A stretch of 64,000 nucleotides of DNA, taken from the NCBI GenBank assembly GCA_023374045.1, contig CM041781.1:143460982-143524981 (forward strand), written 5' to 3'. Shown here in pieces: positions 57,470 to 64,000 of the stretch (its first letter is position 1; the number at the start of each line of letters is the position of its first letter). The position numbers were made by a program, and so were the translations under genes. Source of the DNA: Limonium bicolor. Its lineage: Eukaryota > Streptophyta > Magnoliopsida > Caryophyllales > Plumbaginaceae. Below the pieces are notes generated by a model. That model saw only the letters and a list, made by a program, of their open reading frames with translations, made no database searches and had not been told where the DNA came from.

Positions 57470-57720
57470 GATGCTATCATGCCGCTGCTAAGGTTGAGAT
57501 TACCGTCCAGCTGAGGGACGAGGAGAATGCTAAGAGGAAGAGTGCTGGTAAAAGCTCAGAGAGTCAAGGGCAAGGAGGGTACAAGAAACAGAAGTACCAG
57601 CCTCAGGCCCAGAAGAATCAGAACCCGAAAGGGAAGGAGGAAAAGGAGAAGGCTTCGGAAGAGCCATTGAAGCTGACCTAGCTATTGCAGCTACACCATT
57701 GCGCTCTAAGGCGCCAAAGG
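57470..57720 (+). pseudogene. Element F gag exon 2
   Basis: Reads YHAAAKVEITVQLRDEE, then a Lys/Gln/Gly-rich linker (KKQKYQPQAQKNQNPKGKEE). One frameshift near 57670 leads into the LAIAATPLRSKAPK stretch before the donor CCAAAGG|GTGAG. Basic and probably disordered, between capsid and nucleocapsid. Confidence 0.7.
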
Positions 57721-57807
57721 GTGAGAAAAAGAAAATTGATATTGAATGAGTCAAGAAATAAATTAGTAACTGTTTGAGATATGAGAATTGACAATGTGAA
57801 TCATCAG
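57721..57807 (+). other. Intron 2 of element F gag
   Basis: 87 nt, GTGAGA...CATCAG. Splicing joins phase-1 codons and gives SETERGAGGGYQRR in frame with the first zinc knuckle. Confidence 0.65.
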
Positions 57808-58144
57808 GATCTGAGACTGAGAGGGGAGCCGGTGGTGGCTACCAGCGACGCTTCATCTGTAAATGGTGTCACAAGGACCACCCCGGGCTCGACTGTAAGG
57901 GAAACAAGGTGGAGTGCAACTTCTGCGGAGTGTATGGACAACCGGGCATACGAGTGTTACCGGAACCCTGCTAGTAGAGCCTATAGGCCCGACACCAGGG
58001 GCAAGGGCAAACCGATCAGGAGCTGGATCTGACGGTCAGAGGAAAGTGCAGCAGCCGGACAAAAACCCACGGGCGCCCAGAAGACGGGGCCCACTCTACA
58101 CATGGTGGACCGGGACGATGAGCCTGAGCCCTCATCGAGGCCAG
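57808..58144 (+). pseudogene. Element F Gag nucleocapsid exon
   Basis: The first knuckle reads CKWCHKDHPGLDC, C-x2-C-x3-H-x4-C as in B. The second begins CNFC but has lost its frame (VYGQPGIRVL). The exon ends MVDRDDEPEPSSRP at the donor CCAG|GTACCA, phase 1. Indels separate the knuckle frame from the last part. Confidence 0.75.
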
Positions 58145-58277
58145 GTACCACTATAACCATTTAGTAATAAAACTACCTGCTTACCGCATTATCATGCATG
58201 TTTGGTGAAATATATGAGTTAAGTAAGAATAAGATGAGATTAGAATTTAAGTAAGACATAACCTACTACCACTTTAG
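58145..58277 (+). other. Intron 3 of element F (zinc-knuckle exon to AlkB exon)
   Basis: 133 nt, GTACCA...ACTTTAG. It corresponds to B 14139-14282. The same donor can also join the protease acceptor at 59163, in frame (GTTAT... gives Gly-Tyr-Gly-Leu, then GTEGALSILTEAQ). Confidence 0.65.
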
Positions 58278-59010
58278 GAAGATTCAACCTGCTACCCTAT
58301 ACCATCTGCATCTAACCCGGAGCCACCGACATCGAAACCACACACTTTCCAACCGAACAATGTCAGGTTATCCGCCCAGGTATGATTTTATTAAGGGGAT
58401 ACCTGACACCCGACGCACAAATAGCCATCATCAGGAGATGCAATCAACTAGGAATGGGACCGGGAGGTTTTTACACACCGGAGTACCCAGGGGGAGCAAG
58501 GATGAAGTTAAGATGATGAGCTTGGGCAAGGATTGGAATCCGTATGCCAAGAATTACCAAACCACAAGGGAGCAAGATGGAGTCTCACCACCGGGAATAC
58601 CCGAAGAGTTCCATCCAGTTATTACACAAGTCGTGGAAATCGCTCAGCAGTTGGAAGCTGAACCGATTCCAGACAGCCAGCAACATTTGCATTGTAAAAC
58701 TTCTACGAAAAGATGGGAAAACTGGGACTACACAGGATAAGGACGAGACAACGGAGTCTCTCGAGAGAGGGATACCCGTAGTGTCTTGGTCCATTGGAGA
58801 TGATGCGGAATTTTTATACGGCGAGCAGAAGCGTGCGGACCGTGCAGATAAGATATACTTAAGTCAGGTGATGTATTAATTTTGGGAGGAGAATCAAGGA
58901 TGTTATACCATGGGATTAAGAGAATCAAGCTGAATACAGCACCGTCAGCAGTAATCAATGCAACGCATATGAGACCAGGAAGATTAAACCTAACCTTTAG
59001 ACAATATTAG
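58278..59010 (+). pseudogene. AlkB-family dioxygenase of element F (frameshifted)
   Basis: Homologue of the AlkB exon in B, with the same borders and the same stop position after RLNLTFRQY (stop 59008-59010). Recognisable pieces: CYPIPSASNPEPP, KDWNPYAKNYQ, IPEEFHPVITQVVEIAQQLE, DKDETTESLERG, PVVSWSIGDDAEFLYGEQKRAD, SRMLYHGIKRIKLNTAPS (third iron ligand His) and the Arg-x-Asn-x-Thr-x-Arg signature. At least four single-base indels break the frame, one of them right at the HxD iron-binding motif (about 58728-58735). Nucleotide divergence from B is considerable while many residues agree. The F copy is therefore not functional as read here. Confidence 0.85.
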
Positions 59011-59163
59011 CCATGTAATGTTAGAATAGATGAGAAATGAGATGTAAGATTGAAGCACATGTTGTAAACAGGATGGTCATGAATAAAATAACAGTGTTGT
59101 TCATATAAATTGTTACGACTCTGTTATACCATCAATACTCATGAAGCTTGTGAACACAATTAG
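59011..59163 (+). other. Spacer after AlkB with AATAAA at 59082-59087
   Basis: 153 bases between the AlkB stop and the protease acceptor (CAATTAG|GTTATGG at 59163). AATAAA lies 72 bases after the AlkB stop; B has AATAAA at the equivalent place. Possible 3' end of a Gag-AlkB mRNA. Confidence 0.5.
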
Positions 59164-59775
59164 GTTATGGACTCGGTACGGAAGGTGCACTAAGCATACT
59201 CACAGAGGCACAGGCCGACGCTAGCGGTACTATCCTCACCGGCACCTTTCCGATCAATGGAATTGAGGCATCAGTTCTCTTCGACTCAGGGGCCTCGCAT
59301 ACCTTTGTCTCTGCATCATTTGCGAGCAGGTTGGGGCTAGACGCTGAGAGCTACCCGACTTCACGGTTACGCTCCCGTCTAAGGAGAAGGTTCGTTGCAC
59401 TCGTTACTACCGAGGAGCCACCATCAGCATTAAGGGGGAAGACTTCCCAGTTAGTTTCATTGAGTTCAGTAAGCTAGGATTTGATGTTATCTTCGGGATG
59501 AACTGGTTGGAGCGGCACAAGGGACGTATCCTCTGCGCCGAGCATAGATTGCTGCTCAGGAGTCCGTCTGGGGTAACATATCATACCGCCAGAGGCCCAG
59601 GGAGCCTTCGACTAAGATCATCACCGCCATGGCAATATAGAGAATTAAGGAGAAGGAAGAAGAGAAAGAAGAAGTATACCTCTGCTATGTACAGGACATA
59701 GAGAGAGACCCTGAGTTCGACCCCGACTTACCGGTAGTGTCGGAGTCCCCGACTTATTTCCACGGGAACTGCCCG
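59164..59775 (+). pseudogene. Element F aspartic protease and linker
   Basis: Reads ILTGTFPINGIEASVLFDSG with the DSG active site near 59282, then ASHTFVSASFASRLGL, and DVIFGMNWLERHKGRILC. This copy has Trp where B has an in-frame TAG. Single-base changes near 59355, 59570 and 59750 break the frame before the RT. Confidence 0.78.
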
Positions 59776-59777
59776 GC

Positions 59778-60560
59778 ATGCCACCCACTCGGGAGGTAGA
59801 GTTCACCATTGAGCTGCTACCTGGTACCGGACCGATAGCCAAAGCACCATACCGTATGGCTCCGGCAGAAATGACTGAGTTAAAAGAACAACTGAAAGAT
59901 TTGTTGGATAAGGGATTCATTAGACCAAGTGTGTCACCATGGGGAGCGCCAGTCCTCTTCGTGAAGAAGAAGGATGGTAGTCTCCGCCTCTGCATCGACT
60001 ACAGAGAGCTGAATGCAGTGACAGTGAAAATAAGTACCCACTACCCCGCATTGACGATCTGTTCGATCAGTTGAAGGGAGCATCTGTGTTTCCAAGATTG
60101 ATCTCAGATCGGGGTATCATCAGATAGCCATTAAGGAGGGAGATATTGAGAAGACGGCATTCCGGACACGATACGGCCACTATGAGTTTACAGTGATGCC
60201 GTTCGGTTTGTCGAACGCACCAGAAATTTATGGATCTGATGAACCGCTTGTTCCGGGAGCAGCTGGACAAGTCGGTTGTGGTTTTTATTGATGATATTCT
60301 GATATATTCAAAGTCTAAGGTTGAGCATGAGGAACATTTGAGGAGGGTGTTGGAAATATTAAGGGAGAACCAGCTATATGCTAAGTTCTCCAAGTGTGAG
60401 TTTTGGCTTGACCAGGTCTCTTTCCTAGGTCATGTCATCTCAGATGCTGGGATCGCAGTGGATCCAGCAAAGATTGATGCCGTACGTACCTGGCCAAGGC
60501 CGAAGACTGTTACCGACATCAGGAGCTTTCTCGGTCTGGCAGCGTTACTACAGGAGGTTT
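59778..60560 (+). pseudogene. Element F reverse transcriptase (three frameshifted pieces)
   Basis: Piece 1 (to about 60030): [38 protein letters not shown]. Piece 2 (about 60030-60235): in other frames, with [13 protein letters not shown] and [12 protein letters not shown] residues. Piece 3 (60230-60550): the catalytic FIDD in [31 protein letters not shown] and [15 protein letters not shown]. The same RT type as B. Confidence 0.82.
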
Positions 60561-61271
60561 GTTAGAGATTTCAGCAAGGTCGCGAAGCCGATGACCAGTC
60601 TGATGAAGAAAGATGCACCATTTCTATGGACAGTCGACTGTGAGAGATCATTTCAGCGCTTGAAGGACTCACTGACCACTGCACCGGTACTGCATTCCAG
60701 ACGGTGTACAGAGGGCTTTGAGGTTTATTGTGATGCATCCGGCAGAGGGCTGGGTTGCGTGCTCATGCAACATGGCAAGGTGGTGGCATATGCCTCACGC
60801 CAGTTGAAGAAACATGAGGAGAACTACCCCACACATGATTTAGAGCTGGGAGCTGTAGTCTTCGCTTTGAAGATATGGCGCCACTACTTATATGGGGTTA
60901 GTGTCACGATCTACACCGATCACAAGAGTTTGAAATACATATTCACTCAGAAGGAGTTAAATCTTCGACAGAGGAGATGGTTGGAATTTCTGAAAGACTA
61001 TGACATTGACCTCCAATACAAAGAAGGGAAGGCCAATGTTGTAGCAGATGCCCTGAGCCGTCGAGCACACTCACTCCATTCGCTAGTTTCTTTCTCCAGC
61101 TTGGTTGATGAGGTGCGAGAGGCTCAGAGGACTGATGAGTATATGAGAGAGGTCAGACAGAAGCTGACAGATGGTACCTTTGAGAGTCAGAAATACGACT
61201 TCAGACTTCATGATGATGATCTGATCAGACTTAAGGGCCGATTATGCTACCACGAGGTAACACGGATCTGA
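60530..61271 (+). pseudogene. Element F RNase H and linker to integrase
   Basis: A long frame from [20 protein letters not shown] through [14 protein letters not shown] (catalytic Asp), [15 protein letters not shown] (catalytic Glu), [11 protein letters not shown] and [11 protein letters not shown] (both with catalytic Asp). All four RNase H catalytic residues are present. It continues into the linker and stops at 61271 by frameshift, just before the integrase zinc-binding region. Confidence 0.85.
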
Positions 61272-62543
61272 AAGACCGTTATACTTAGAGAATCACACTG
61301 TTCTTCAGTTTCCATCCATCCGGGAGCCTCTAAAATGTATAAAGACATGAAGAGATACTTCTGGTGGTCGGGGATGAAGACAGATGTTACCGAGTTCGTC
61401 TTGAGGTGTCTCACATGCCAGAAGGTGAAATTCGAGCACAGACGACCGGGCGGAATGGTACAGTCGATGCCAGTTCCGGAGTGGAAGTTCCATGATATCT
61501 CCATGGACTTCGTAGTTGGACTTCCACCTGCTAGGGGAGGTCTCAACATGATATGGGTGGTGGTGGATCGCCTTACCAAAGTAGCCCGATTCATACCGAT
61601 GAAGGATACTTGGAAGGTGACCAAATTAGCTGAGTTATTTGAGAAAGAAATCATGAGACATCACGGCATACCAAAGACCATAGTGTCAGATAGAGATACC
61701 AGATTCCTTTCGAGGTACTGGAGAGCTACCAGAGAAGCGTTGGGTACAGAACTCAAACTGAGTACCGCGTTCCATCCTCAGACAGATGGTCAGACTGAGC
61801 GTACTATCAGACACTCGAGGACATGCTGAGAGCATGTGCCTTAGACTTCCAGGGCAGTTGGATTGACAGATTGCATCTGATCGAGTTTTCATACAACAAC
61901 AGCTATCACGCTTCGATCAAGATGGCACCTTTCCAAGCGTTGTACGGTAGACCATGTCGTACACCGCTCTGCTGGGATGAGTCGAGTGAGACGGTCATTA
62001 TAGGCCAGAGTACTTGGAACAAGTTAGGCTGAAGTTCAGCAAATCAGGGAGAACATGAAAGCTGCTCAAGATAGGCAGAAGTCGTATGCTGATGTTCGAC
62101 GACGAGACCTGGAGTTCGCAGTGGGCGACCAGGGTATTTCTGCGAGTATCACCGATGAAGGGTGTATTCAGGTTTGGGCAGAAGGGCAATTAAGCCCGAA
62201 ATTTGTTGGTCCTTATGAGATTACGGAGCGGGTGGGCCCGGTTGCTTACAGGTTGAATTTACCTGCTGAGCTGGGTAAAGTGCATGATGTTTTTCATGTT
62301 TCACAGCTAAAGAAATACATGCACCACCCCTCCCATGTGTTAGAACCTGAGAGGTTGACTTTAGAACCAAATATGAGATCCGTGGAGACTCCTCAGAGAA
62401 TCTTGGACAGCAAGACTAGGGACACTCGCCACAAGTCAGTGCGACTGGTGAAGGTTCTCTGGTCTAACCAGGATGTCGAAGAGGCCACGTGGGAATTAGA
62501 GGATAAGATGAGGGCGAAGTACCCTTCTTTATTTACTGACTAG
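61272..62543 (+). pseudogene. Element F integrase with chromodomain-like tail
   Basis: Piece 1 (61335-61800): CLTCQK cysteines, ISMDFVVGLP (first Asp), IVSDRDTRF (second Asp) and QTERT (Glu). A frameshift near 61812 leads to piece 2 (61823-62015: MLRACALDF, EFSYNNSYHASIKMAPFQALYG). Another near 62010 leads to piece 3 (62055-62543), with the beta-barrel, [13 protein letters not shown] and the [16 protein letters not shown] tail. A stop at 62543 as in B. Confidence 0.85.
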
Positions 62544-62555
62544 ATCGTCTGTATA

Positions 62556-62592
62556 GGGTACGGGGCGTACCCCTTTTAAGGGGGGTAGAGCT
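62556..62592 (+). promoter_or_regulatory. Second polypurine tract with stem-loop, element F
   Basis: Stem GGGTACG (62556-62562), GGG loop, CGTACCC (62566-62572), then TTTTAAGGGGGGTAGAGC. It lies 13 bases after the pol stop and is the same as in B. Confidence 0.75.
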
Positions 62593-62815
62593 TCCTCGCT
62601 TTGAGTTAGGAAACGATCATGTTTGTCGTTTGTTTGGTTGTTTAAGATGTGAATTTGAGTAAGTTGCTACACTTCGGTGTAAGTTTGAGTTATGTATGAT
62701 ACTTATGTATTGTATTTGAGATTGACCTTTGAGTCTTGAGATGTATGAATGTGAATATAAGATGTGGTATTAAGATTAAGAGAACTGTGTACCGTGAATG
62801 GTTAAACACATGTGT
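62593..62815 (+). other. Element F 3' untranslated region
   Basis: About 220 bases between the two polypurine modules, rich in GTATGA and TTGAG words, without an open frame. Same length class as in B. Confidence 0.5.
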
Positions 62816-62851
62816 GAACTTTGAGGACAAAGTTCTTTTAAGGGGGTAGAT
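62816..62851 (+). promoter_or_regulatory. Element F polypurine tract with stem-loop
   Basis: Stem GAACTTTG (62816-62823), AGGA loop, CAAAGTTC (62828-62835), then TTTTAAGGGGGTAGA ending 1 base from the 3' LTR. Confidence 0.85.
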
Positions 62852-64000
62852 TGAAATACCCCAAACTTAGATATGGTGTTTAAATGATAAACCAAGATAT
62901 AAGAAGGCTAAATAATGCCTTAGAAACATTTCTAATCAAAGAAAACATTAAGGAAACACCAAAAAGAGCAGTTTAAGTAAAAACGTGCTCTAAGCTTGGA
63001 GAGACATGGGAGAGTACCCAAATATTTTCTAAGACCTTAGTAATATCCTAATGGTCATTTTAAATCAATTACCAAAGAAAACCAAGCTTGAAAACAAGTT
63101 AAAACACAAAATGTGCTTTAAGGAGTCTTAAAGCACGTTTTTGAAAAATTGTCTTGTAAATGAGTTTTGAATGGCTAAATGTCCATCATTACTCTTTAAT
63201 TAATATGTGTACTATATAGTATCACATTTGGAGGTCTATATCAATGGGAAATCAAAAATTTCACAACAATGTGCCTTGTTTTTGATGAATAGTGAATTAT
63301 TAAGCTAGTTTATAACATAAGTCTATAAGTGAGACATTTGGTCAACAAAGACTAAACTACCCTCATTCACTAAAGGGGGCCGGTTTCTTTAAGTGTGACT
63401 CACCACACTTATATAACTAAGTAAAGAGAAAGCAAATAAGTAAGTTATAAAGCATGTTAAAACACTATTCACCTTTAAGATAAATATCACTTTGCTTACC
63501 TCTCTCCTCACTTCTTCCTTTCTCTCTTGTTGCCCACGATTTCTGCTCTCTTCTTTCTCCATTCACGTAGAGCTCACCTCCATGAAAGCTCCACCTTCTC
63601 TTGCACACACTTGCTCATTTAGCTCCAAATCCAAAACAAAATACATATTCTTCTTAGTTAGCTCAAGCTCCTCCTTTCTATCTTTTCAAAACTTCAAGAG
63701 CTTCATTTTGGTGCCAAGTCAAACCACCATTAGAGGAGGAAATTCAAGTTTGGAGACTCCATTGGCATCTCCATTCTCTTAAGGTAAAGAAAGTGTAAGA
63801 AAATCTAGGTTTCCACCATTTTCTTCACTTGACCGAAAATATATACTCATGGGACTCCATGTTTATGCCTTGTTCTAGCTTGTTTCTACTCTTCAAAGGA
63901 GAGAGGAGGTCCTTCTTGCTTCACATCCAAGTTGTCTTGAGAAACCAAGGTAAAACAATCACATTAATACCTTAAAACATATTTTTAAACCTAGGGTTTG
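62852..64000 (+). repeat. Element F 3' LTR, partial
   Basis: Starts TGAAATACCCC right after the polypurine tract and matches the first ~1.15 kb of the F 5' LTR with a small number of short indels and substitutions. It continues beyond the window. The open frame at 63492-63782 also occurs in part in the 5' LTR (53143-53421) but has no domain. Confidence 0.9.

Larger units (their letters stand above)
52399..64000 (+). mobile_element. Element F: second AlkB-carrying Ty3/gypsy retrotransposon (3' LTR runs off the window)
   Basis: Plus strand: 5' LTR 52399-56520, primer-binding site 56526-56537, gag exons with introns, AlkB, protease, RT, RNase H, integrase with chromodomain-like tail to 62543, two polypurine modules, 3' LTR from 62852. 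The two LTRs are nearly identical over the visible ~1.15 kb, with a few short indels, so insertion is fairly recent. Its coding region is nevertheless full of single-base indels. It interrupts E after ACCTT (52394-52398, probable target duplication). Confidence 0.9.

Overview
This window is a nest of plant transposable elements with no recognisable host gene. The long LTR retrotransposons, the tRNA-iMet and tRNA-Asp type primer-binding sites, the CACTA (En/Spm-like) transposon, the GT-AG introns and the AT-rich base composition point to a repeat-rich flowering plant, probably a eudicot. The species cannot be told from the sequence.

Layout, left to right. (A) 1-4757: the end of a minus-strand LTR element, a 4.7 kb 5' LTR with its primer-binding site. 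4758-5776: unassigned spacer. (B) 5777-33007: a minus-strand Ty3/gypsy element of chromovirus (Tekay-like) type with 3' LTR, integrase-chromodomain, RNase H, RT, protease, an intact AlkB-type 2-oxoglutarate/Fe(II) dioxygenase exon, Gag zinc knuckles and gag fragments. (C) 14755-30310: a complete non-autonomous minus-strand element with 5 kb LTRs, inserted in B gag (target duplication TGAGC). (D) 33008-35332: a plus-strand LTR of the B family, inserted in the B 5' LTR. (E) 35333-52398: a plus-strand Athila-like Ty3/gypsy element inserted in D. E carries two further insertions: (G) a minus-strand solo LTR at 35734-37225 (target duplication ACGAC), and (H) an 8.26 kb CACTA transposon at 40624-48880 (target duplication TCT), whose second gene ends in a Ulp1-like cysteine protease. 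(F) 52399-64000: a second plus-strand AlkB-carrying element inserted in E. Its 5' LTR and internal region are complete and its 3' LTR runs off the window.

The main discovery is the AlkB dioxygenase inside a Ty3/gypsy lineage. B and F are clearly diverged, yet both carry it in the same place, between the Gag nucleocapsid knuckles and the protease. In both, gag is split by matching GT-AG introns. The donor after the zinc knuckles can join either an AlkB exon, which ends in its own stop codon followed by an AATAAA signal, or a protease exon further downstream. This suggests alternative splicing and polyadenylation that yield Gag-AlkB or Gag-Pol. The B copy keeps every catalytic residue; the F copy is frameshifted.

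A second discovery is RNA-like structure shared by B, C and F. Each has two polypurine tracts, and each tract directly follows a short stem-loop whose stems show compensatory changes between families. The primer-binding site also lies in a perfect inverted repeat in A, C and F. Non-autonomous C therefore probably relied on machinery of the B/F type.
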